In this document: piece by piece, positions 1-6,444 of the stretch | Numbering within the stretch: position 1 is the stretch's first letter | Layout: each line of letters begins with the position of its first letter | Assembly: GCA_010025655.1 (NCBI GenBank) | Contig: RGSV01000010.1 | Coordinates: 1-14,371 of the forward strand | Length of the DNA stretch: 14,371 bases | Direction of reading: 5' to 3' | Source: Acidimicrobiia bacterium | Lineage (GTDB): Bacteria > Actinomycetota > Acidimicrobiia > Acidimicrobiales > Ilumatobacteraceae | Notes under the pieces: generated by a model | Told to the model about the DNA's origin: nothing | Database searches by the model: none | Seen by the model: the letters and a program-made list of their open reading frames with translations, nothing else | Position numbers and translations under genes: made by a program

Positions 1-447
1 CGCTGGTTGCTGCATCGCATTGCCGAAGACCACGACGTGGTGGTGTCGTTCGACGCCAAACCACAGAAGGGTGACTGGAACGGTGCCGGTGCGCACACCA
101 ACTTCTCGACCAAGGCGATGCGCGCTGGCTACGACGCGATCGAAGCGGCGTGTAAGGCAATCGGTGGTCGCGTGATGGAACACGTGAAGAACTACGGCCA
201 CGACATCGAGAGCCGCCTCACGGGCAAGCACGAGACCGCACCATGGAACCAGTTCAGCTATGGCGTGTCGAATCGTGGCGCGTCGATTCGTATCCCCTGG
301 CAGGTGGCCCGCGACAAGAAGGGTTACGCCGAAGACCGTCGTCCGAACGCGAACATGGACCCCTACGTCGTCACCCGCCTGTTGCTCGAAACGGTGTGCT
401 CGCAGGAAAAACTGCCGGCCGCCACAAAGGGCAAGAAGCGCAAATAG
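1..447 (+). CDS. glnII: Glutamine synthetase type II (GSII), C-terminal part, 5' end outside window
   Basis: This enzyme condenses glutamate and ammonium with ATP to make glutamine in the cytoplasm. The reading frame is open to the first base, so only the last 148 residues are present. The GSII hallmark GDWNGAGAHTNFST lies about 24-37 residues into the visible part; it is the ATP/glutamate-binding strand that in type I enzymes has a different form. NRGASIRIP (substrate arginine region) and the YAEDRRPNANMDPYVVT block near the C-terminus are also typical of the eukaryote-like GSII family. The protein ends in a short basic tail (KGKKRK). It sits 82 bases before a type I synthetase and glnR on the same strand, which supports a role in nitrogen assimilation. 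A hairpin follows the stop. Family assignment is secure; the symbol glnII is by family resemblance. Confidence 0.93.
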   Translation, partial: RWLLHRIAEDHDVVVSFDAKPQKGDWNGAGAHTNFSTKAMRAGYDAIEAACKAIGGRVMEHVKNYGHDIESRLTGKHETAPWNQFSYGVSNRGASIRIPWQVARDKKGYAEDRRPNANMDPYVVTRLLLETVCSQEKLPAATKGKKRK

Positions 448-453
448 TCGCAA

Positions 454-488
454 CGGGTCGCGCATCGATCACCTCGGTGCGCGACCCG
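454..488 (+). terminator. Strong 11-bp hairpin between the two glutamine synthetase genes
   Basis: CGGGTCGCGCA (454-464) pairs perfectly with TGCGCGACCCG (478-488) across a 13-base loop. The stem is almost all G/C and starts 7 bases after the GSII stop codon. There is no T-run after it, so a classical intrinsic terminator is not shown. It could be a U-less terminator, an mRNA 3'-end stabiliser, or an attenuating structure that uncouples GSII from glnA2. The inverted repeat is certain; the function is inferred. Confidence 0.6.
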
Positions 489-529
489 CGACCTGCCCCC
501 GTCACGGTTGACTGTTAGGGATGCCCGGC

Positions 530-1867
530 ATGCTCGAACAGCAACGTGACTATGTTCTGCGCACCGTCGAAGAGCGCGGCATCCGCCTGGTGCGTCTGTG
601 GTTCACCGACGTGCTCGGCAACTTGAAAAGTTTTGCGATCAGCCCCGCCGAGTTGGAGAACGCACTTTCCGATGGCATGAGCTTTGACGGCTCATCGATC
701 GATGGCTACGGCCGCGTGCAGGAATCTGACGTGCTCGCGCTGCCCGATCCGAACACGTTCGAGGTGTTGCCGTGGGTCGATTCAAAGTCAGCCGAAGCAC
801 GTGTGTTCTGCGACATTGCACAACTCGATGGCAGCCCGTTCGAAGGTGACCCACGCCAGGTGTTGAAGCGCAACCTGAAGGCAGCACAGTCACGGGGCTT
901 TGCGTTCTATGTTGCGCCCGACATTGAATACTTTTATTTTGCGCCGGGCGCTGCTGGCACTGCACCGGTGCCACTCGACGAAGGTGGATTCTTTGACCTG
1001 ACGACCACCGACATCACCAGTTCGTTGCGCAAAGAAACCATTCGCACGCTCGAGACGATGAGCATTCCCGTCGAATACAGCTTCCACGAAGATTCCCCGA
1101 GCCAGCACGAGATTGACCTGCGCCATACCGATGCCCTCACCATGGCCGACAGCGTGATGACCTTCCGCTTCGTCGTGAAAGAGATTGCAGCGATGCGCAA
1201 CGTGCACGCCACCTTCATGCCCAAACCGATGGAAGGTGTGCAGGGCTCGGGCATGCACCTACATCTCTCGCTCTTCAAGGGCGATACGAACGCCTTCCAC
1301 TCGGCTGATGATCCCTACAACCTGAGCCCCATCGCCAAGTCATTCATCGCCGGCATCTTGCGCCATGCAGCAGAGATCACGGCGGTGACCAACCAAACGG
1401 TGAACAGTTACAAGCGTCTCGTGCCAGGTTTCGAGGCGCCGGTGCATGTCTCATGGGCGCGCAACAACCGAAGTGGACTGATTCGGGTGCCGGTGCCTAA
1501 ACGTGGCAGCGAGCAGGCCACGCGCATCGAGCTGCGCTCACCCGATCCGGCGTGCAATCCGTATCTGGCGTTCTCCGTGATTCTTGCTGCCGGCTTACGT
1601 GGCGTCGACGAGGGCTACGAGTTGCCCCTCGAAGCCGATGCGAACCTCTTCGAGATGGGCGATGCCGCACTCACCAAACTGGGCGTCGATCAACTGCCCC
1701 AGTCGTTGAACGACGCATTGCGCGTGATGGAATCTTCACCGCTCGTGGCCGAGGCGCTTGGCGAACACATCTTCGAGTGGTTCTTGCGCAACAAGCGTGC
1801 CGAGTGGCGCCGCTACAAGACTCACGTGTCGCAGTTTGAGATCGACAGTTACCTGAGGTCACTATGA
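530..1867 (+). CDS. glnA2: Glutamine synthetase type I, GlnA2-like
   Basis: ATP-dependent ammonium assimilation into glutamine, expected to be a cytoplasmic dodecamer. The N-terminus (YVLRTVEERGIRLVRLWFTD) and the DGSSI loop at about residues 53-57 match actinobacterial GlnA2. Metal and substrate residues are visible: E133 (DIEYFYF), E187 and E194 in FHEDSPSQHEIDLR, H243/H245 in GSGMHLHLS, and R314 in ARNNRSGLIRVPV. The adenylylation tyrosine region reads ANLFEMG, with Phe (F374) where GlnE-regulated enzymes have Tyr, so the enzyme is probably not controlled by adenylylation. I chose ATG 530 (445 aa) over ATG 521 because GlnA2 proteins begin just before the YVLRT block and an AGGG lies 9 bases upstream. 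The stop overlaps the glnR start (ATGA), implying co-translation. GlnA2 relatives include the Mycobacterium Rv2222c type; some GlnA paralogues in actinobacteria act on polyamines, so glutamine synthesis is likely but not proven. Confidence 0.92.
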   Translation: MLEQQRDYVLRTVEERGIRLVRLWFTDVLGNLKSFAISPAELENALSDGMSFDGSSIDGYGRVQESDVLALPDPNTFEVLPWVDSKSAEARVFCDIAQLDGSPFEGDPRQVLKRNLKAAQSRGFAFYVAPDIEYFYFAPGAAGTAPVPLDEGGFFDLTTTDITSSLRKETIRTLETMSIPVEYSFHEDSPSQHEIDLRHTDALTMADSVMTFRFVVKEIAAMRNVHATFMPKPMEGVQGSGMHLHLSLFKGDTNAFHSADDPYNLSPIAKSFIAGILRHAAEITAVTNQTVNSYKRLVPGFEAPVHVSWARNNRSGLIRVPVPKRGSEQATRIELRSPDPACNPYLAFSVILAAGLRGVDEGYELPLEADANLFEMGDAALTKLGVDQLPQSLNDALRVMESSPLVAEALGEHIFEWFLRNKRAEWRRYKTHVSQFEIDSYLRSL

Positions 1868-2550
1868 CGGTCGGGTTGCTGGCCGTCTTCCCCGAGAATC
1901 CCAGCGTCGATATGGCGCGCACGCTCGACTTGTCGGGCTACACGTGGAAGGGTGTCGGCGGCGCCGATGCTCTCCGGCGCTTGTCACCCGTCAACGGTTG
2001 GGCCGGCGCGGTGGTGGGCTGCGACGAAGACCCTGAGAGCGGTTGGGCGCTATGTCGGGCGCTACGCCGACTCGAGCACCCGGTGCAACGCATCTTGGTG
2101 CTCATCAAGGGTGCACAGATTGGCGATCTCGAAGTGCGTGATGATTTGTTTGACGACTTTTGCTTGTCGCCGTTTCACCCGCGCGAACTCGAGGCCCGAC
2201 TGCGGCACATGTTCTTCCACGAACTCAAGTCGGTCGATGCCGCAGTGATTGAACACGCCGGACTACGTCTCAATCTCGAGACCTACCAGGCGACGTTTGA
2301 CAATCGTCCGCTCGACCTCACCTATATGGAATATGAACTGCTCAAATACTTAGTGCGCGAGCCAGGTCGTGTCTTCACGCGTGAGACATTGCTCGCCGAA
2401 GTGTGGGGCTACGAATACTTTGGCGGTGCTCGCACGGTCGACGTGCACGTGCGACGTTTGCGCGCAAAACTGGGCGAAGAGCACGCCCATCTCATCGAAA
2501 CGGTGCGCAGTGTCGGCTATCGCTTCGGCTCGTCGAAGTGGTCTGGCTAG
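1864..2550 (+). CDS. glnR: GlnR-type orphan OmpR/PhoB-family nitrogen regulator
   Basis: A DNA-binding transcription factor expected to control nitrogen-assimilation genes, probably including the synthetases beside it. Residues 1-118 form a degenerate receiver domain and 130-222 an OmpR-type winged helix. The core PLDLTYMEYELLKYLV (149-164), WGYEYFGGARTVDVHVRRLR (181-200) and IETVRSVGYRF are close to mycobacterial and streptomycete GlnR. The usual phospho-acceptor Asp position reads G52 (AVVGCDED), and the conserved receiver Lys is Ser (LSPFHP, S102), so control by phosphorylation is unlikely. The start is fixed by the 4-base ATGA overlap with glnA2. The TAG stop shares the palindrome CTAG with the stop of the convergent transporter gene. 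There is no adjacent histidine kinase, as expected for an orphan regulator. Confidence 0.9.
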   Translation: MTVGLLAVFPENPSVDMARTLDLSGYTWKGVGGADALRRLSPVNGWAGAVVGCDEDPESGWALCRALRRLEHPVQRILVLIKGAQIGDLEVRDDLFDDFCLSPFHPRELEARLRHMFFHELKSVDAAVIEHAGLRLNLETYQATFDNRPLDLTYMEYELLKYLVREPGRVFTRETLLAEVWGYEYFGGARTVDVHVRRLRAKLGEEHAHLIETVRSVGYRFGSSKWSG

Positions 2551-3119
2551 AGCAACGTCGCGAGCCCGAGCACGACAAAGAGCGCACCTGCAGTGCGCTG
2601 AATCATTCGCAGATTGACTCGCTTGGTCAGCTGTGTGCCGAGCATTACCGCGACACCAGAGACACTGGCAAGAGCTGATGCGGATCCGAGACCCACTGCG
2701 ACTGGGGCATCGCGCGTTGCCGCAAGACTTGCCGTGGCAAGTTGGGTGATGTCGGCGAATTCCGCGACTCCGATCGTTGCAGCACACGCTGCGAAGATCG
2801 ACCACCAAGATTTCACGGGCTGGCTAATTTGATGAGCGGCAAAGTCGTCGATGCGACGCCACGATGACCACAGCAGATAGGCGCCTGCGAGCACGAAAAG
2901 TGCCGACACCACCAATCGAAGAAGTTCACTCGGCAGACGCGAAATCATTCCACCAAGCAATGCTGCAACGATGACATGTGCCGAATACGCGCTCGTCACA
3001 CCAGCCCACACCGCGGACTTTCGAGAGAACTTGGAGGCCAGCAACAGCGTCGCAAACATCGTCTTGTCGGGCAACTCGGCGAGAAACACCACGCCGTAGG
3101 CGGTAAGAAAGTCGTTCAC
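2547..3119 (-). CDS. UPF0016 / GDT1 (TMEM165) family membrane cation transporter
   Basis: A 190-residue integral membrane protein of the UPF0016/GDT1 family, whose members move Mn2+ or Ca2+ out of the cytoplasm or between compartments. The fold is two repeats of three helices, and each repeat carries the family acidic motif: E15-L-P-D-K-T near the N-terminus and E120-F-A-D-I-T in the second half. The canonical form is ExGD(K/R)(T/S). Both Gly positions differ (Pro and Ala), and Ile replaces the basic residue in the second copy, so the metal preference may differ. GTG 3119 overlaps the stop of the upstream amidohydrolase as GTGA, so it is translationally coupled as the last gene of a four-gene operon. 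The final codon overlaps the glnR stop from the other side. Mn2+ export is the best guess by family. Confidence 0.8.
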   Translation of the reverse strand: MNDFLTAYGVVFLAELPDKTMFATLLLASKFSRKSAVWAGVTSAYSAHVIVAALLGGMISRLPSELLRLVVSALFVLAGAYLLWSSWRRIDDFAAHQISQPVKSWWSIFAACAATIGVAEFADITQLATASLAATRDAPVAVGLGSASALASVSGVAVMLGTQLTKRVNLRMIQRTAGALFVVLGLATLL

Positions 3120-4444
3120 TGAAGAAAAGTCTGCATGCGACGGGACAGCCGCGTGTGCGCAGTGAGCATTTCATCAACGCGCGAACTCACGAGGTGACCA
3201 TCACGCACCACCGGTACACCCGCCACGATGGTGTGCTTGGCGCTCGTCGGCCCACAACGTAGCCATGCTTCGATCGGGTCACCGATGGCGCCAGCAAATT
3301 GTGGACCCGTGAGCGACCATACCGCGACGTCACCAACGCTGCCAACGCTGAGTTCACCAATTTCGCCGACCCGACCCAGACATCCGGCTCCGCCTCTCGT
3401 TGCACACTCAAGCGCCATGCGTGCCGTGCCTGCGTCTGCGCCACTCGAAAGTTTCGCGAGCAGCATCGCCTGACGGGCTTCCAACCACAGTGATGCCGAG
3501 TCGGCCGACGATGAGCCGTCGACCCCCAGGCCGACATGCACACCAGCTGAGCGCAACTTGACAATCGGGGCAATGCCCGACGAAAGAATCAGGTTGCTGC
3601 TCGGGCAATGCGCAACACCAACACCTGCTGCACCAAGGTGGGTGATCTCAGCATCATTGGGCTTCACACAATGCGCTAACCAGGTGCGCGAGGTCACCCA
3701 ACCGACGTCTTCGAGGTACTGCGTCGGTCGACAACCAAAGGTGGCAATGGAATAGGCGTCGTCTTCATCGTTCTCCGCAAAGTGGGTGTGCAGGCGCACG
3801 TCAAGTCGTTCGGCGAGAGCAGCTGAATCCACCATCAACTGCTTGGTCACACTGAACGGTGAGCATGGAGCGAGCGCGATTCGCACCATCGCACCGTGGC
3901 TGCGATCGTGATGTTTCGCGACTGCAGTTTCACTCGCGGCCAGGATGTCGTCGTGGTCTTGCACGACGTCATCGGGCGGCAGTCCACCATCTTTTTCTGA
4001 CAGCGACATCGAACCGCGGGTGGGGTGAAAGCGAATTCCGAGATTGCGAGCCGCTGCGATCTCGGCCGATAACAAGTCGCCGGCTCCGCGCGGATGCACG
4101 TAGAGATGGTCGGTCGATGTCGTGCAGCCAGAAAGTGCGAGCTCGGCGAGACCGATCCAAGCAGACACGTGCGCCGACTCTTCGTCAAGCGCGCGCCACA
4201 GCGGATACAGCGTGCGCAACCATCCGAAGAGTGCCGAGTTGGTCATCGGCGGAAACGCCCGTGTCAGGTTCTGATACAGGTGGTGATGCGTGTTGATGAG
4301 GCCCGGCGTGACGAGGCAGTCACTCGCATCGATTGCAACTCGTGCCGCAGGCACAGTACCGGCACCAATTGCGGTAACGAGACCATCGTTGATGGCGACG
4401 TATCCATTAGGTATCTCGCGGCGTCGCGCATCAACCGTCGCCAC
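3116..4444 (-). CDS. 8-oxoguanine deaminase-like metal-dependent amidohydrolase
   Basis: Amidohydrolase-superfamily deaminase. The closest recognisable family is 8-oxoguanine deaminase (8-oxoguanine to urate plus ammonia), near atrazine/guanine deaminases. Numbered from GTG 4444: H53/H55 in GLINTHHHLYQNLTRA are the metal HxH; H221 and E224 (HTHFAEN) give a metal ligand and the acid/base Glu; H258 (AHC) and D309 (GVDGSS) complete the site. The family blocks SGCTTSTDHLYVHPRG, FHPTRGSMSLSEKDGGLPPD and APCSPFSV are all present. Coordinates use the first conventional start, but family-like sequence (VDLVVHSARLVATVD) continues in frame upstream to about 4489, where only a CTG is available; that CTG overlaps the stop of the preceding small gene. 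The 3' stop overlaps the transporter start (GTGA). The enzyme is cytosolic. Guanine-like or other aminopurine substrates remain possible. Confidence 0.85.
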   Translation of the reverse strand: MATVDARRREIPNGYVAINDGLVTAIGAGTVPAARVAIDASDCLVTPGLINTHHHLYQNLTRAFPPMTNSALFGWLRTLYPLWRALDEESAHVSAWIGLAELALSGCTTSTDHLYVHPRGAGDLLSAEIAAARNLGIRFHPTRGSMSLSEKDGGLPPDDVVQDHDDILAASETAVAKHHDRSHGAMVRIALAPCSPFSVTKQLMVDSAALAERLDVRLHTHFAENDEDDAYSIATFGCRPTQYLEDVGWVTSRTWLAHCVKPNDAEITHLGAAGVGVAHCPSSNLILSSGIAPIVKLRSAGVHVGLGVDGSSSADSASLWLEARQAMLLAKLSSGADAGTARMALECATRGGAGCLGRVGEIGELSVGSVGDVAVWSLTGPQFAGAIGDPIEAWLRCGPTSAKHTIVAGVPVVRDGHLVSSRVDEMLTAHTRLSRRMQTFLQ

Positions 4445-4485
4445 AAGGCGGGCGGAGTGAACTACGAGGTCGACTGGCGTCGTAG

Positions 4486-4641
4486 TCAGGTGTTGAGCTC
4501 GAGCAGTTCGCTCGCTTCATTGCGCGCGCGTGCATCACGGTGGAGCGACTCACCGAGGATGGCGGCAATCACGACCGTGCCGAGGCCAACGAGAATCGGG
4601 AATACCAGCAGCACTGCTACAAGCACGAGTGCGCCAGCCAT
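4486..4641 (-). CDS. 51-residue single-pass membrane protein
   Basis: A small ORF of 51 codons starting at ATG 4641, four bases after the RidA-like gene's TAA stop, and ending TGA at 4488-4486. Residues 2-30 are strongly hydrophobic (LVLVAVLLVFPILVGLGTVV is the core), which predicts one transmembrane helix. The last 20 residues are charged and helical-looking (ESLHRDARARNEASELLELN), probably cytoplasmic. It fills the gap between the RidA-family gene and the deaminase almost exactly. Its stop overlaps the putative CTG start of the deaminase (CTGA), as in translationally coupled genes. I do not recognise the family. The tight packing and clean hydrophobic/charged layout support a real gene; a membrane anchor or small regulator of the operon's products is speculation. 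Confidence 0.7.
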   Translation of the reverse strand: MAGALVLVAVLLVFPILVGLGTVVIAAILGESLHRDARARNEASELLELNT

Positions 4642-4645
4642 CGTG

Positions 4646-5116
4646 TTACTTCTTTTTTGACGCTTTCACGGCGCGCGACGGCGTGGGCTGCGCATTCGCA
4701 GCGCGAGCGGGCTTGGTCTTCGCAGCGCGCGACGGCGCAGGCTTGGTTTTCGTCATGGGCTTGTGATCGACAGGCACGTACGCCCACGCTTCAATCTCGA
4801 CCGCACCTCCGGCAGGCAAGGCCGCCACACCAATCGTGCTGCGCGCCGGGCGGTGCGAGCCGAAGCCTGCAACATACGCCTCGTTGAACGTGGCAAACGT
4901 GTCGAGGTCGGTCAGAAAACACAACGTCTTTACGACATCACCAAGCGACGCGCCAACGCTGGCCAACTGAGACTTCAAGTTGGCAATCGCCTGTGCGGTC
5001 TGTGCCTGCACGCCACCGGCAACGATTGATCCTTCGTGCAAACCAAGTTGCCCTGAGACGATGATCCAGTCGCCTGCGCGTACGACCGGTGTGTACGGAC
5101 CAATTGGTGCAGCCAT
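4646..5116 (-). CDS. RidA/YjgF/UK114-family protein with basic Ala/Lys/Pro tail
   Basis: RidA-type proteins hydrolyse reactive enamine/imine intermediates such as 2-aminoacrylate; other subfamilies serve specific catabolic deamination pathways. The domain covers residues 1-118, with PIGPYTPVVRAGDWIIVSGQ at the start, R92 in RPARSTIGV (catalytic Arg) and E107 in AVEIEAWA (E. coli R105/E120 equivalents). Residues 120-156 form an extra low-complexity tail with repeated TKP and PSRA units ending KKK; typical RidA is about 125-130 residues. Frames upstream of ATG 5116 are open but lack family similarity. ATG 5116 also lies 7 bases after a TATTCT box, so this start is preferred. It is the first gene of a minus-strand operon with a small membrane protein, an 8-oxoguanine-deaminase-like enzyme and a GDT1 transporter, suggesting a role linked to purine deamination. 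Confidence 0.85.
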   Translation of the reverse strand: MAAPIGPYTPVVRAGDWIIVSGQLGLHEGSIVAGGVQAQTAQAIANLKSQLASVGASLGDVVKTLCFLTDLDTFATFNEAYVAGFGSHRPARSTIGVAALPAGGAVEIEAWAYVPVDHKPMTKTKPAPSRAAKTKPARAANAQPTPSRAVKASKKK

Positions 5117-5123
5117 GCGTTCC

Positions 5124-5129
5124 AGAATA
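5124..5129 (-). promoter_or_regulatory. Putative -10 box of the RidA operon (TATTCT)
   Basis: On the minus strand TATTCT ends 7 bases before ATG 5116. With transcription starting about 6-8 bases downstream, the mRNA would begin at or next to the start codon (leaderless). No good -35 hexamer is visible. It shares a 42-base divergent region with the next gene's promoter. Confidence 0.55.
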
Positions 5130-5146
5130 GACGGCAAACGCGTCAC

Positions 5147-5152
5147 TACCCT
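5147..5152 (+). promoter_or_regulatory. Putative -10 box of the Tat lipoprotein gene (TACCCT)
   Basis: TACCCT lies 6 bases before GTG 5159, the same spacing seen at several other starts in this window. It implies a leaderless transcript divergent from the RidA operon. Confidence 0.5.
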
Positions 5153-5158
5153 TACCGC

Positions 5159-6067
5159 GTGTCCACAACGACGCGCCGTGAGTTTCTGCACACCGCCGCA
5201 CGACTCGCCGTGGGCGCGACCGCCACCGGTGCGTGGGCTGCGGCCGGCACGAGTGCGCTGACAGGTTGCTCGCGAGCAAGCGACGGTTCGTTGCCAAAGG
5301 ATGTGCAGATCGTGCAGCGGTTTCCGCAGAATCTCGTCGTTGGTAGGCAACGAATGCCGATCTCACTTGCTGCCAACGGCGGGTTACTCACGACCGACGG
5401 CGCGGTTGCGACACCGGCAACGTTGCGTGCCGACGTCGTGCGAATCGACGGTGGACGAGACGAGACAGTGCTCACTGGAATCATCGCCGACAAGTACGCC
5501 ACCGAACTTGCGGTGCCCTATTGGCTGTTTCGCACCGAGATCACCGAACCGGGGTTCTACCGATTGGTGCTCGAAGGGGGCCCAGCTGACGGTGCCGCAT
5601 TTCAGGTTGCAACTGCATCAGCGGCGTCGGTTCCCAATATCGGTGACGCGATGCCAGCGTTCGACACACCAACGTTTTCTGATGCTCGCGGTGTGACGCC
5701 GATCTGCACGCGTCAACCTGAACTCTGCCCAATGCACGAAGTGACGTTGCGTGAAGCACTCGCCGCACCGCTTCCTGTTGCCTACCTGATTGGCACGCCA
5801 GCCCACTGTTCGACGGGCACCTGCACGCCGGCGCTCGAAGCACTCATCGAATTGCGCGATCGTTTTGCTGATCGGATCACGTTCGTGCACGCCGAGGTGT
5901 ATTCCGATGCCGACGCGACGTCAATTGCACCTGCCGTCAAAGCGGCACGCATGACCTACGAGCCAGCACTCTTCGTCGTCGATGCTTCAGGCGTGATTGT
6001 CGAGAGACTCGACGCCGTCTTTGATCGCGTCGAGCTCGACGCGGTGCTATCAGAACTGGTCAGCTAA
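5159..6067 (+). CDS. Tat-exported lipoprotein with thioredoxin-like C-terminal domain
   Basis: A 302-residue secreted protein. The N-terminus has a twin-arginine motif (TTRREFLH, R6-R7), an Ala/Gly-rich hydrophobic stretch and a lipobox LTGC at residues 34-37, so it should be Tat-exported, lipidated on C37 and held at the outer face of the membrane. Residues 48-150 look like a beta-rich domain. From about 160 (NIGDAMPAFDTPTFSD) there is a thioredoxin/TlpA-like fold, with PVAYLIGTPAHCSTGTC providing C217 and C222 (spacing C-x4-C, not the usual CxxC), and a further pair C183/C190 just before. The strand EPALFVVDASGVIVERL fits the C-terminal thioredoxin half. It may be an extracytoplasmic thiol protein, but its redox activity is unproven. 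GTG start chosen because it exactly precedes the Tat signal and follows a TACCCT box. It overlaps the convergent erpA-like gene by 8 bases. Confidence 0.8.
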   Translation: MSTTTRREFLHTAARLAVGATATGAWAAAGTSALTGCSRASDGSLPKDVQIVQRFPQNLVVGRQRMPISLAANGGLLTTDGAVATPATLRADVVRIDGGRDETVLTGIIADKYATELAVPYWLFRTEITEPGFYRLVLEGGPADGAAFQVATASAASVPNIGDAMPAFDTPTFSDARGVTPICTRQPELCPMHEVTLREALAAPLPVAYLIGTPAHCSTGTCTPALEALIELRDRFADRITFVHAEVYSDADATSIAPAVKAARMTYEPALFVVDASGVIVERLDAVFDRVELDAVLSELVS

Positions 6068-6380
6068 AGCTCTGGCCACACCCGCAGGTGCGGTTGGCGT
6101 TCGGGTTGGTGATCTTGAAACCCGACTCATTCAGACCATCGGCGTAGTCGAGGCTCGCGCCGGCAAGCAACTGAGCCGAAGCAGGGTCAACAACGACCTT
6201 CACATCGCCGAACGATTCCACCTTGTCTTCGGTGGTGAAGTCACCGTCGAAGTACATCTCGTAGGAATACCCCGAGCAACCACCTGGGCGCACGGCGACA
6301 CGCAAGGCGAGGTCGGTGGCGTTTTCCGTCTCGAGCAATTGCTTCACTTTGCTGGCGGCAGCGGGCGTGAGAGTAATCAT
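6060..6380 (-). CDS. erpA: Iron-sulfur cluster insertion protein, ErpA/IscA (HesB) family
   Basis: A 106-residue A-type carrier that takes up Fe-S clusters and delivers them to apoproteins in the cytoplasm. The three cluster ligands are present: C35 in RPGGCSGYSYEM and C99/C101 in NRTCGCGQSF, at the expected places, and the length is normal. The FKITNPNA block and ITLTPAAASKVKQLL start fit the family. It is transcribed divergently from an Mrp/ApbC cluster carrier, with 64 bases between starts, and both starts have near-identical -10 boxes, so the two Fe-S factors may be co-expressed. The ErpA versus IscA choice cannot be settled by sequence alone. Confidence 0.92.
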   Translation of the reverse strand: MITLTPAAASKVKQLLETENATDLALRVAVRPGGCSGYSYEMYFDGDFTTEDKVESFGDVKVVVDPASAQLLAGASLDYADGLNESGFKITNPNANRTCGCGQSFS

Positions 6381-6389
6381 GATGTGCCC

Positions 6390-6395
6390 AATCTA
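6390..6395 (-). promoter_or_regulatory. Putative -10 box of erpA (TAGATT)
   Basis: The minus-strand decamer CGGTAGATTG places TAGATT 9 bases before ATG 6380. The divergent mrp promoter carries CGGTAGGTTG, identical at nine of ten bases. Confidence 0.5.
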
Positions 6396-6432
6396 CCGCG
6401 CGACTCGGGTGACGACGAGCGGTGCACATCGG

Positions 6433-6438
6433 TAGGTT
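6433..6438 (+). promoter_or_regulatory. Putative -10 box of mrp (TAGGTT)
   Basis: TAGGTT lies 6 bases before GTG 6445, again compatible with a leaderless mRNA. A 7-bp inverted repeat, GATGTGC (6381-6387) and GCACATC (6424-6430), lies in the same divergent region and could be a shared operator, though it is short. Confidence 0.5.
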
Positions 6439-6444
6439 GAGGGC

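Noticed and set aside
501..520. Possible GlnR box (GTCAC) before glnA2
   Set aside because: Only the first half resembles the gTnAC half-site; the GAAAC half-site six bases on is absent.
4094..4660. Plus-strand 188-codon frame opposite the deaminase, small membrane protein and RidA tail
   Set aside because: No domain is visible, it has shadow-like composition, and three minus-strand genes explain the region.
5117..5350. Upstream extension of the RidA frame
   Set aside because: It lacks RidA similarity, overlaps the divergent lipoprotein gene and is low-complexity Arg/Gly-rich; the RidA fold starts at ATG 5116.
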